NCBI GenBank assembly: GCA_027575765.1
Contig: JANBPT010000503.1
Location: 1 to 33,234, forward strand
Direction: 5' to 3'
Origin: Tieghemiomyces parasiticus
Lineage: Eukaryota > Kickxellomycota > Dimargaritomycetes > Dimargaritales > Dimargaritaceae
Length of the DNA stretch: 33,234 bases
Shown here: positions 1-10,700 of the stretch, one piece after another
Layout: every line of letters begins with the position of its first letter
Numbering within the stretch: the stretch's first letter is position 1
Notes under the pieces: generated by a model
Databases searched by the model: none
What the model was told of the DNA's origin: nothing
What the model saw: only the letters and a program-made list of their open reading frames with translations
Program-made: the position numbers and the translations under genes

Positions 1-551
1 GGGGGGGGGTGCTGCTCGTTATTTTAGAGCAGCTATCTGGCCAATGGTAGGAGCGCGAAGGGGACGAAAATCTGTGGCACTTATAGGAAGTACCAGAGTG
101 GTGGTGTAACTACGCCACCCATATGGCATTCGTGCCCCTGGCAGGATCAAGGTGTATGGTATATTTTGTTTCCCTGCCAAGGGTAAAAGGTAAAGCCACT
201 CCACTTCACTCTGCCAAGGTCAGCCTGTCGTCAATGCGAGGTCAGTGTAAGCCGGGGTATTACACAACCCCCAGTCGTGTCTGGCTGTCAAATATATAGA
301 TGTATAGGTCAACGTTGCCTCACCTCACTCTTCTATGCAGCCGATCGCCAGCCGAAAGGTGAGTATCGGGTCAGCCTAAGTGTGGTCGTAATCGGTAGCC
401 TGAGAACGCTTCGAAGCCAGCACGGGCATATGCATGAGAGCCACCATCACTTCATGGACCATCACCCGTGCCAGTGAGAGCCCAGGTTGTTGATGTGTGG
501 GTTAGGTCCCAACTGTCGTCGCCTGATGCGTTGTAAATCATGGGTTTAGCC
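1..551. repeat. 551-bp direct repeat, copy 1 (at contig edge)
   Basis: This stretch recurs at 2097-2647 in the same orientation with a constant offset of 2096 bases and no indels. I find 8 substitutions by eye (copy-1 positions 265, 388, 389, 406, 465, 493, 507, 511), about 98.5% identity. It begins with nine G's at base 1 and ends at the shared word TGGGTTTAGCC, after which the two flanks are unrelated. Because the window starts exactly at the repeat, the true left boundary is unknown. No terminal inverted repeats or transposase frame are visible. A 66-codon open frame inside (277-477) differs at non-synonymous positions between copies and lacks an ATG start, so I do not regard it as a gene. 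Confidence 0.95.
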
Positions 552-1095
552 AGAATACAGGGCAGGATGCCGCTAACTGGAGGTCAACGGATGTGCGGGT
601 CATAACGGGCTTTACTGTGGATGCGAGGTCCGAGCAATAAACGATAAGTAAGAGGAGGTGCAAGTGTAAGGCGGGCACGGGAGATAGAAGCAAGGTTGGT
701 AGAGCAAACGACATGAAGCACGAGAGTGGCGTAAGGGAGATAAGAGCGGGGGTGCTACAAATGCTAGACAATACGTGGAGTAGGTTAGTAGAATGGAGAA
801 TGAAATTTTGGGAGGGCGGAGACCTGTGTTGCTAAAGGCTGTAATGACAATAGAGCTCGGGGTCAAGTAGGCAGTAACTGCAGTTGCATGGAGGTTTCGG
901 CAATCGCTGGCAGACTGTGGCTTGGAGAGGCTGCATACTGGCGGATCGGTTAGGCAGCCTAGTTTGTTTGCGTCACATATTGGGAAAGTTGGAATTCCTC
1001 GAAAAGCTCGTCGACAGTTAAGGTGCGACCTGTTATATATGTGCAGGAACGTGTGTATTACGCAGTGGCGCAGGAGGTGGAAGCATGAACTTAAA

Positions 1096-1572
1096 TTAGT
1101 AGCGTGAAGGGCTACCTTGTACGCCAATCATTGATGGTAGATACCAACACCAGTCAGAGTTTGGTCTCACTTCTGAATACGGTTGCCCTGAGCAGCAACC
1201 AGCCAGCAGTACTAGGCAGACTCCGGCAGTTATTGTCGAAGCCACTGGTGTTAACTTACCTTCATACGGGACTCCATTGGGATAGACTTCTGTCATGTGT
1301 ACGTATGCGATCTGTACATAAGGACCTAATAATTCGGGCGTGTAGGTGTTGATGGTTCGGGAAATGACACGCAACCTTTCCAGATTGGTCTCTAATTGCA
1401 AAGCGTCCTGATCTCGCTGAGCTTGCTGAAGTTGCTGAACTTCCTGAGCTTCTTGTTCTCGCTGAGCTTGCCGGATCAGGTCACGGAAATCCTTTCTGAC
1501 CACGCCGTTGACAGTGGTCAGGGCCGCAATGCACAGCAGGCCAGTCAGCGCGACAATGGACGTGAAACGCAT
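1096..1572 (-). CDS. small secreted Gln-rich protein, function unknown (2 exons)
   Basis: Model: exon 1 1572-1260, intron 1259-1188 (72 nt, GTAAGT...CTCAG), exon 2 1187-1096; 134 aa. The start is the ATG at 1572, because residues 1-23 form a clear signal peptide (MRFTSIVALTGLLCIAALTT, cleavage near VNG-VV). The mature part begins with a charged, Gln-rich segment (about residues 30-65, repeated QxxQ and Q-R-E) likely to form a coiled coil, then a Thr/Tyr/Pro section. The C-terminal exon carries a DWCWY cluster. I recognise no family. The intron is a multiple of three and has no stop, so its retention would give a 158-aa protein with a hydrophobic insert. The gene sits between two copies of a direct repeat. 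The frame upstream of 1572 is open but P-rich and is probably 5' leader. A secreted effector or wall-associated protein is possible; function is not inferred. Confidence 0.65.
   Translation of the reverse strand: MRFTSIVALTGLLCIAALTTVNGVVRKDFRDLIRQAQREQEAQEVQQLQQAQRDQDALQLETNLERLRVISRTINTYTPELLGPYVQIAYVHMTEVYPNGVPYEGKLTPVASTITAGVCLVLLAGCCSGQPYSEVRPNSDWCWYLPSMIGVQGSPSRY
1188..1259 (-). other. 72-nt in-frame, stop-free intron (possible exitron)
   Basis: The donor is GTAAGT right after codon 104 plus one base, and the acceptor is CTCAG at 1188. Its length is divisible by three, and the retained reading has 24 codons including the hydrophobic run AGVCLVLLAGCC. Splicing is inferred from the strong donor and from the size, which matches other introns here; it is not proven. 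Confidence 0.55.
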
Positions 1573-1704
1573 GGTGGAGGTCAAGACGGGCAGGTGAACA
1601 GAAGGTGGTGGTGTCGGGTATCCTTGGCGTAGAGGGGCAGGGTGAAGTGGGCGGGCGGCTGGCAGTGGATAGTTATATTGCCATAAGCGTGCAGGCGGTG
1701 GCGG

Positions 1705-1713
1705 TATATATAT
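1705..1713 (-). promoter_or_regulatory. TATA-like element of the secreted-protein gene
   Basis: A run of alternating T/A (TATATATAT) lies 133-141 bp upstream of the ATG at 1572 in an otherwise GC-rich stretch. Position and orientation suit a core promoter for the minus-strand gene. No transcript data are available. Confidence 0.4.
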
Positions 1714-1824
1714 GGTAATACGTGTGCAAACTCGAAGCGCTGCCATGTCGTCCCGCCTTGGCTTGAGACCGGTGCGATCCGTTCGGCGGGCCGATCTCAG
1801 CACCCCATTAGCGGGCGGACTGCA

Positions 1825-1834
1825 GGGGGGGGGG
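1825..1834. repeat. poly-G run (10 G)
   Basis: Ten consecutive G's, in addition to the nine-G runs that open each copy of the 551-bp repeat. No other run this long was seen in the window. Confidence 0.9.
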
Positions 1835-2096
1835 TCGTTGGTTGATGAGGGCTGCCGTGGGTTGACGGGGTTTCAGTGTCACTAGGGGCAGGGTGGTACG
1901 GCACTCTATCGGTACAGGGCGGTGGTGAATTCCGTATCGCACATCTCGGCCAATATCTACTCCTTAACGCATTTCACTAGGGCCTAGCCTTAGCATACCG
2001 GGGGATCTAATGGCCCTCATCGTTCATTGGAGCTACATGAAATGGGAGAAAACGATATTATTATAACAGAGGCTGTCGTTTTGGACATAAAATGAT

Positions 2097-2647
2097 GGGG
2101 GGGGGTGCTGCTCGTTATTTTAGAGCAGCTATCTGGCCAATGGTAGGAGCGCGAAGGGGACGAAAATCTGTGGCACTTATAGGAAGTACCAGAGTGGTGG
2201 TGTAACTACGCCACCCATATGGCATTCGTGCCCCTGGCAGGATCAAGGTGTATGGTATATTTTGTTTCCCTGCCAAGGGTAAAAGGTAAAGCCACTCCAC
2301 TTCACTCTGCCAAGGTCAGCCTGTCGTCAATGCGAGGTCAGTGTAAGCCGGGGTATTACAAAACCCCCAGTCGTGTCTGGCTGTCAAATATATAGATGTA
2401 TAGGTCAACGTTGCCTCACCTCACTCTTCTATGCAGCCGATCGCCAGCCGAAAGGTGAGTATCGGGTCAGCCTAAGTGTGGTCCCAATCGGTAGCCTGAG
2501 AGCGCTTCGAAGCCAGCACGGGCATATGCATGAGAGCCACCATCACTTCATGGACCATCATCCGTGCCAGTGAGAGCCCAGGTTGTTGGTGTGTGGGTTA
2601 GGCCCCGACTGTCGTCGCCTGATGCGTTGTAAATCATGGGTTTAGCC
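2097..2647. repeat. 551-bp direct repeat, copy 2
   Basis: Second copy of the repeat at 1-551, again starting with nine G's. The first 264 bases are identical to copy 1 and all differences lie in the remaining 287. The 2096-bp period (repeat plus secreted-protein gene) could be one unit of a tandem duplication of which only the first 551 bp of the next unit remain, or a pair of repeats flanking the gene. Confidence 0.95.
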
Positions 2648-3960
2648 GGGAGACCGGAAGTTTAGCCCGACAGAGAACGAGATTTATGCCAACCTCAAAT
2701 AATACACATCATAACATCGATATGAAGGGGCATACTAATTTTTTTTCCCCTTGACGAATGAATTCTTCACAGGGAGTGCAGTGAGCTACGCTCGTGCACT
2801 GCCTCGGCAAAGACGCTGCTGATAACAAAGACTCGGATGTCGTGAATGAGAGCTGGGGGAGGGAGTTGGTTTAGAGGGAAATTGTCGCAGGGGTTCATAT
2901 GAGCTAATAGAATAGGGCTCAATATACAGGGAATGATCACTCTGGCTATCTTTTTTTACGCAGGACCAGTGGGAGCTGGTTTTGTAACCGGCGTGTGCGA
3001 CCACGGGGAGCCAACTTCGGACACAAGGTTTAACGCATGGCCGTTGGGGAGGTATGATCAGACAGACGCGGAATAGCGGCTGGAAGATAGCGATGGGCCT
3101 CCGTCGTAAATATCCAAGACCCCCGGCTTCTATTGGAGTCCTCCTCGGCGGAGCAACGGGGTGGCCGACATGAAGACGGTAGTAACCATCAGGGACTGAA
3201 GGTCGTCCATTGTATGGTCTTATGTGCATGTTCCTGTTGGCCAGCGGTTTTTGACATCACACCGGGGATGAATAGCATGCAGTCACATATACCATCAACT
3301 TCGTAGGTCGCGTTCGAATAGTTGGCGATGCTGCCATTTAATAGAGCGTGCAGGCAGAGATGATGCGTTGGGTTGCTGGCCTGGGGGGTGCAGACGGTCC
3401 TTGTTGTATCCCGATCCTCTAAGCCGACGAGAGGTACACGTCGTTGCGGTTGTGTCTACAGGCAGCTGCTGGTCAGCGAGGTTCGGGTGCACCGGATAGG
3501 CTAGGGGTTAGGATATCAGGTGAAAACTAGACCCCAAAGGGAATCACCGCTGTGTGCCGTGCAGGATTGGTCGTAGAAGGCCGTTGGTTGCCGGATCCAC
3601 CCGGACATCCGGATGAAATTCGCCCGTGCAGCGACCACGGAGTCCATATTTTCCCGCCAGTTGCAGTACCTTGGCGACAGGTAAACAGTGTTTTACCACT
3701 CACCTGCGCATCACTGAGCACTTAGCAGCCCCCCAGTCCCATGCCGGCCCATTCTACTATTCAGCCTGAGCTTCCATACCAATAATTAGGCCCTCATCCG
3801 GATTGTACTTTGCTGGTTTTCATCTGGTCCTACACTTAGCCCTCGCTACCCCTCTCGCGTCGCCCCCATCGTCTTAGTTCCCCCTCCTCCCCTATACCCT
3901 GCACACTCGGCCTCGGGGTTAACGACGCTTGCCGCATCGGCTGGTTACATCACGAGTCCT
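2648..3960. other. intergenic region, becoming pyrimidine-rich before MED10
   Basis: There is no recognisable gene. A 147-codon minus-strand frame starts at an ATG (3229 down to 2786) but shows no family features or signal peptide and is not called. From about 3825 to 3960 the plus strand turns strongly C/T-rich with a CCCTATACCC motif near 3890, resembling the leader or promoter tracts of the other plus-strand genes, so this end probably holds the MED10 promoter and 5' leader. Confidence 0.5.
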
Positions 3961-4580
3961 ATGGCATCCTCCGAACCAACGCGGTCGGACGGCCTCGCCG
4001 ATCCCTACCACGAGGCCGAGTTTAAGGTCAAGGAGATCATCGACACGCTATTTGAACTCGGCATCACCGTCCAGGATTTCCAGACCAGTAGTGGCCCTGT
4101 GGTCCAGAGTCGCATGTAAGTACGCCGATAGGTGGGGAGGGGGTGCGGTCGTACCGAGAGACCCCGGCATTTCACCAGGTTATTTCATCGGCCGGGTGCG
4201 TGGCATCAAACCCCTCTGTGTCCCAACTCTCTTACCCGGTCGGGCTACCATTAATAACACGTTAAGTGGCACACCCTCCTCCATCGTATCAACTTTGCAG
4301 TGCCGATCTAATTACCAAGTTCTCACAGCTTGACGCTCTCAAAGACAGCTTGGAGGATGGCGTCCCGTTAGACGTGCTCAGCTGCATTGAGGAGGGAAAG
4401 AATCCGGATCTCTTGACGAAAGAGGTGGTGGACCAGGCGGCCGCCGAAAATCAGTTCACGAACGGCAAGCAGCAGACCATGGCCCAGTTTAACAGTGTTC
4501 TACTCGATGAGTTGGCCCGGACTATGCCCGAGGAAACGCAGGCTTACCGAGACCTCAAGAGAAATTCATCCTCTTCCTGA
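3961..4580 (+). CDS. MED10: Mediator complex subunit 10 (MED10/Nut2)
   Basis: Model: exon 1 3961-4115, intron 4116-4300 (185 nt, GTAAGT...TTTGCAG, candidate branch site TTAATAAC near 4250), exon 2 4301-4580; 144 aa. MED10 belongs to the middle module of Mediator, which links transcription factors to RNA polymerase II in the nucleus. The family pattern is clear: an N-terminal helix (FKVKEIIDTLFELGITVQDF, residues 21-40), then across the splice junction SRIADLITKFSQLDALKD, then VPLDVLSCIEEGKNPDLLTKE, and a closing helix around FNSVLLDELARTMPEE with YRDLKR. The junction codon AT|T gives Ile and restores the frame, which supports the intron; unspliced, a TAA follows at once. The length matches the family (about 135-160 aa). 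The start is the first ATG before the conserved helix. The C-terminus ends in a short Ser run. Confidence 0.93.
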
Positions 4581-4739
4581 CCTACGAGGGGCTGGGGTCA
4601 GCGGTCAAAGTAGTTGCTACCACGCGTGAGGGCACTGAGGGTTAAGGGTGAATATACTAGTTTGAATTCAAAGCCACTACAACCCGGGTATGAACGTATA
4701 CCTCACCACTGAAGGCCAGCCTGCACCATTGGCCTGTAT

Positions 4740-4745
4740 AATAAA
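4740..4745 (+). terminator. AATAAA polyadenylation signal, probably for MED10
   Basis: A perfect AATAAA hexamer lies 160 nt after the MED10 stop on the sense strand. It is assigned by position only. Confidence 0.4.
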
Positions 4746-7700
4746 CGTACACACATCTTAATCAGCACCTCAACGATGCCAGTACCTTGCCACGAATAAC
4801 CTATACACCGTGGTGACTCAGAGGACCCAGGTGCACAATTTACCCGGGCGAACTCCGGCAAGGCTGATGGCGGCCCTGGGTGGTTTCCATGGGGCACGTG
4901 GCCTCTCCCATCCATATAATACACCTGGGAAAACGTACCATCGGGAACCGCGTGGTCTAACTGATTGCCCAGATGTCGCGCTTGATGTTTTCATGCGGTG
5001 TGTTTATGAACTGGTATTGCAAACTACAGATGGATGACCTGCCGACACTTAAAGGCATGCCACTTCTAGATATGTCTGCTGCAATCACTTGGCGAGCCGG
5101 CCCACTGCCACGTTGCATTGGTGTACAGGTGGTTGTTCGGAGGAGGTCATCCCTCAACAACAGTAGTGACGCCGCAGTTTGCCAGAGCTTTCTCACGATA
5201 TGCAGCCGAGGTATGTAATGACAATCGCTGGGACCAACACGCTTTTTATCCTGCCCAAAACAACGAGACTTATGCACCTCGGAACCCTAGTAGCGAACTG
5301 TACGCTCCTCAAGAATAGGCTGGCCCCAGCTGCCGACCTGACTTGATCACGCCGTCTTCTTTTGGAAATGGTCGGACGAATCACTTCGCAGGCCAGCCCA
5401 GCAGGTAGAGCATGTATTTGGCCATGTCCGCTCACTTGATGGGAATGGTTATACCGTATTCAGCCACTGACTAGAAACAACTTTATCGCCCTGAGAACCG
5501 TTCAACCAAATCCCCGGCAAAATGGTATTGTCAAATAAGGGCCCTGAAATCGTATCGCGGCTAAGACCTATTATCAAGCAGAAATGGGGCGTGTCCATCC
5601 CGTTGGTGTAAGTGGCATTTGCGAACCGCATAGGTAATCCGGCTCACCTCCCCTCCCCTCGCTAGTACCATGGCCATCTTCGCCGTTTCCTAGAGGGGTG
5701 AGCAAAGAGAAGGCGTATTTTCCCCATCGAGGTCGTTGCGCAGTGTCTACCTATGCAGACTTTTACCACTCGAGTCGCTCTCGAGCTTCACGCCGGATCC
5801 GGTGACCCTGCGAAATATCTTGGCCAAGGTTAGGCATGTCTGTCCAACGATCCAACCGTGTCCGACATGCTTTCCCCTTAATCACCACTAGGAAGAGGAT
5901 GGACCAATCCACGTGTACCAGGTCTAGGCAAAAGACAGGATGTAATTATGCTAGCTCAGGGAGGCACCAACGCCCGCCAATAAATAAATCTGGCGAATCG
6001 ATTAACCTGACACAGTTTAATTATGACTAGCCTATTAGTCGACGCGCGAAATATCTGCAGTGCGGGCAGTGTCAGCTCCCTATACTCATGAATAAGACAC
6101 GGATTACCTCTTTGAAGGTACCAGCCAATCAGAATCCACTGGGCCTCAAAGTAGAGGTCAGCGGTACACCTAAACAAGTGGTACCAGCTGACCTAACATG
6201 ACCAAGCAGCCGAGACATATGAGTAAATATTGACTAGCACGTAACCATATCAGATGGCCAGGGCGAAAAATCCCCAAACCGTCTTTCCCATCCGTGAAGC
6301 GACGACCGCTTAGGCAACATTCTATGATATCCTCTGACTGATCAAACCATCAGGAACCCAGTTGAAGCGGTGGCGGGTGGTACGGTGCTTTTAACAAGCC
6401 ATTCACCAACGCTTCGCTGACCATGCGTGCGTGTCTGCTAGCTGGCCATTATCCGGTCGATTGAAGTTCAGGTAACAATTGTCATCTCCCGTCACGAGGT
6501 TCATGGTCCGCTAGGGAATGAGGACGCAGGGCTCTAGACGGTTAATCCACACAACGCCACCTAGGCCCTCTAAGCCGACCACTTTCCATCTGACACTTCA
6601 CCAGGCATCCAAATCATACAGCCTTGCCGACCAATCCGAAAAATATTCGCGTTTACCCAAACTGCCGTCGTAAACCGCAAACTTAATGTTTCAGGTGATC
6701 CGAACCAGGCCATTAGACTGACCTCCTGGTACGAAAAAAAGTATAGTCACTCTGAGGTGGCATGACAGCCGATTACCGATAACAAGGGCGTTATGGAACT
6801 CACCTCCTCGTCTTGTTTACCCGGTGGCCTACCATGTGAAAACATGGTACTAACTGCGATACGTAGACCAAGGTACCTAAGGACTCTCCGGGCGGCAAAC
6901 CGGGTCAGCTATTCATTATGCTTATCGGATGAGAAGTGGAAAGCTGGCGGTAGCAGAGTGAGCCCCGGTAATGAATAAGCGCTCACCGAGGATATTCACC
7001 CTAAACCAAGGTCATGTCTCTTCGGGGAATCCCAAGTCTCCTAGGGACATTGGCGGCCACGAGGATAGCCCACGGCGCCCTTGTATGACCATATTCTCCA
7101 CTCAGTGATGCTTAACCCAACATTAGTTGAGCCGATAGAATCCCAAATATACTTCTTATGCCGCCACACCAATCTTCCGCTAAAGTCTGGTTACAGATGA
7201 CAAGCCGGTATAGAAAAATCTCGCATACTAAAACTGCTAGGTCCCCCTTTCTGTTTAATTCTTCCCAGCGGATAGTTACGACCAGTTTAATCGGCCCGCA
7301 ACAGGAAATGGGGAACAACCGGTTGTCACCACGGGGAGGGGTTGTGAAAGAAAGTGGGGCAAATATCTTAGTTTAAGGAAGGCAAATGAATATCTTCACC
7401 GCTCTATCCTCGCCGATTGAGTCCCTCGCCTACCTCATGGTCCGTAATAAGAAGGTCCAAATACCGTAAAAGTCCCCAAATATTCGAGTAAATGCGCCGC
7501 AGTGTTTGATCAGTGGAGTCGGAGGCACTAGTTCAATGTCAACAAACTATACTAGTAGACCGCTACTCCCAATTAGCGGTGAAAACCGGTCTCCCTGGCC
7601 TTTGGTGGTGACTCTAGCCCCATTATCTCAGAGACAGTCTTCCTTATCTCACTACGTTTAGTTCAATCGGTGTTGGGTTTTTTTTGGGGGGAGGCCCATT

Positions 7701-10700
7701 TAAGGTTAGATTATATTTGATAAACCCTTGTAGTCGGTGTACACCATGCGCACTGCAAATGCTGCTGAGCACCAACTAACCCCGTCACCAATGAATGCCC
7801 ATAGTGGTACGACCGTAGTTGTGGAATTATTCGTCAAAATCGCTGTTCGGTAATACGGCGGGTCGCGACAGCTTGGCTCCTACTTCCAGTGCGACATTCT
7901 CCACCTGCCAATTCCATCTCTACGAGCTTAACGTCTCGGTAATGGCGCCCTCGCGATGAGTACCGCGCTACGGTACCAGTCTTTCCCACCTCATCTAATG
8001 TAATCGTCGATGGGTAGGCTCGTCCCATTTGGACAGGGCTTGCCAATACCCATGGTAGCACCAGGCCGTCTGGGATACTGAATAGATTCTTGAGGAAAGT
8101 TGCCTAGGTATGTAGTGCCTTTACCAATTTCCTGATTTTTCCCTGACGGTTGTTCACTGGCCACATCCAAGCCAGGTCCTATACCCAACCATCTAAATTA
8201 ACGACTGATTTTAGGCCGATGGGAATACCAAAGTGTGCCACTTTCCGGAATTGGAAGTGACTGGTTGCTTGAGCTTCAGCCCACCACCGGGATTCTCCGC
8301 CGTAAAGGGGTCGAGGGCGAGAGTAAAGAGGGCACTGGGTTCGCGCCTGGCGGCAGATCTCTCCGACTGACTGTCTTCCCAAGCAAGGTGTTTCTATACC
8401 TGCCGCAGCTGCCGATGCGTGTAAGGATTGTTGAGATCAATAGAGACTGCTTGGGGCGCGCAACCAGGACAGTGTACTCTATCCGCTCCCATGGTGTCGG
8501 TCATTCCGCCCTATGCCACTTTAAGTCGTCCACGTAGCACCTGCGGTACCTAAAGGTGATCATTAGTAAATACAAAGTCAGCCGGTGACTTGTAGACTAC
8601 TTAATGTCGCTCAGGAGGTGCGGTATAAGCATAATGATGCATATCGATTTCAACGTAGGACAAAGTGTAGTCCTCCACCGGTTGCATGATCTGCGTATCT
8701 CATGGAGGCCACTTAAATCAGAGGTAGTTTCGGAGACTTGGCCAGTCCTAATTTGGATCGGCTCATATCGTACTTAGTCAGAGGCACACGTATGGATGCA
8801 CTGAGTGCAGCAGCTAGCCAAATGCGGGGCCAGTATACTTAGCAGGCTAAGTAGCCATGGAGAAATCCAGTGCGTTACACACTTGGGCCTGACAGGTTAT
8901 ACGTGAAGCCAACATGGGCAGCAGACAAGGGTGGAAAGGTATCTGGACAAGTCGGGCGGTACAGGGGTACCCGTCCCTCCAACCTTCAATGTCCGGGGGA
9001 GATCCGAATCCCGACGTACGCCCTTCACCCCCGCACGGGCACGCATGGGCGTAGACGGGGGCTGAGAGAGTGGGCGCGGAGACGACGTGCCCCAATCAAG
9101 AAGGGTCCTAACCTTATTGCTGCCCACCCACCTAGTTCGTGCGATTATGAAGGTGGAAGTTGTGTCCAATGTTTACCTACGTAGCATCCTCCAGTAATGA
9201 TTTTCCTTCCTTCCCCACCATCACCATCAAAATGTCATATAACTAGTCGATGCGCATTAGGGTAATAGGAATGCGAAGGCGATTAAGAGAAAGGGGGAGT
9301 GGTGATCAAGCTTCACATTACCCTTTCTCCAGTCTGGATTGCTTGGTCCTTGTCATTCTTTGTCATAGCGACCAACAGCAGATATGGGGTAGTATTGATA
9401 CCAATGAAGAGTACACCTTATGGTCCCTCCTCTCCACTCTTCTATGAGGCCACTGTCTGCTCGAAAACGATTGAGGGTGGTCCAATTTTAGGGGAGGGAG
9501 CTACCGAGGAGTGCTCCAAGCGCCCTGCCAATCCCGTATATCTGAAGGGAGGGGAGAATGCGGGTGCCTTTAATGCATACTTACCGCGAATCAGACTTGC
9601 GAACATGCCAGTCGTCCGTCACCACCGGGCAGATTACGACATGTTCGAATAAGGAGACGGATGTTCTAGCTAACCTACCAAATATTAGGGAGTAAAGTAG
9701 GGCATGTGTGCTTCAAGCCACTGCACATCATCTACCCCTCGTCAGAAGCCCGTGTGGTATCAGCTCGTTTGGTACCAATTATCTGTTGCTCTTACCTGGG
9801 TGCCCACTAGGACTGGTCCATGCGGATACAAACTAGGCCCGCAAAGGGCCCCAGAGCGATCATCAATGGATTGCGTTTTAGGGACGGTGGGGGCTGAACC
9901 CCGCTGGGTTCATCCGCGTGAATCGGCCTTAAATCTACAATTTCAGGACCCATTGATCATAATTGAGTAGTTAACCAGCTGCTGACTCGCAAGAAGGGAG
10001 GTATTGCAGTAGGTCATTGAACCCCGGCGTCATGCTACTGCAGTGGATATCCGCCACACATGCATGCCCCATCTCCCTATCCAACCGCATCTCCGCTTGA
10101 CATTGCTCGTTTTTGGAATAACGGGTCTGGTGCTAAGGGATATCAACATTTATGCCTTTTATAGCCCACCCTCGGTTAAGCCAACTTCCGGATGTCCAGG
10201 CTGGCCAATTGGGCTACAAAGTCCTGTGGAGCAACATCCCTAATAGACGCATTGATTATGGTGATTCGTCGCGGCGATAAAAATCGGCTTTACTCTGGGC
10301 ATTACTATTAAGCGATGGGTTACACTGGCGTCACCGCTCCTAGACCCCACTCTACCCCCCTGACTATTCGTACTTCCGGGTGAAAATTTCATAATTAGGC
10401 AGCCAAGTGCGCGGCTGGAAACTGGGGATGGGTGTAGGAGGACAATGGCTGGCTAGCCGAGAATTCAAATGGGAGGTAGTCACTTGTTTGTACCGTCAAA
10501 TGCAAGGGTGGGTGACCTTGTTAGGGCTCCGCGTAGCCGATAGTAGCACAAGATATTGCATACCGCCCGCTCTCCTTCGTTACGATATACGCAGCACGCC
10601 ACACCGTTGGATTACAAGGCAGCCCCCCCTAATAAGCTCAGGCTGATCTACGTATCTCGAGAGCCAACTGAGCGGCGGGCATATTCGCTGGATATCATTT

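Noticed and set aside
1..9. Poly-G start of the contig as a telomere
   Set aside because: No tandem TTAGGG/CCCTAA-type array; the same nine G's recur inside the sequence at 2097 as part of the duplicated segment.
277..477. 66-codon frame present in both repeat copies
   Set aside because: It has no ATG start, and the copies differ by non-synonymous changes (for example V to P and T to A), which gives no sign of selection on the frame.
2786..3229. 147-codon minus-strand frame with ATG
   Set aside because: No family features, signal peptide or upstream leader signature; Pro/Ser/Arg-rich and compatible with chance.
7675..7695. T-run followed by G-run
   Set aside because: An isolated homopolymer junction with no repeat partner or regulatory context.
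9299..9652. 117-codon plus frame with a hydrophobic N-terminus
   Set aside because: It lacks an ATG at its start, codon use is flat, and no acceptor or partner exon is evident.
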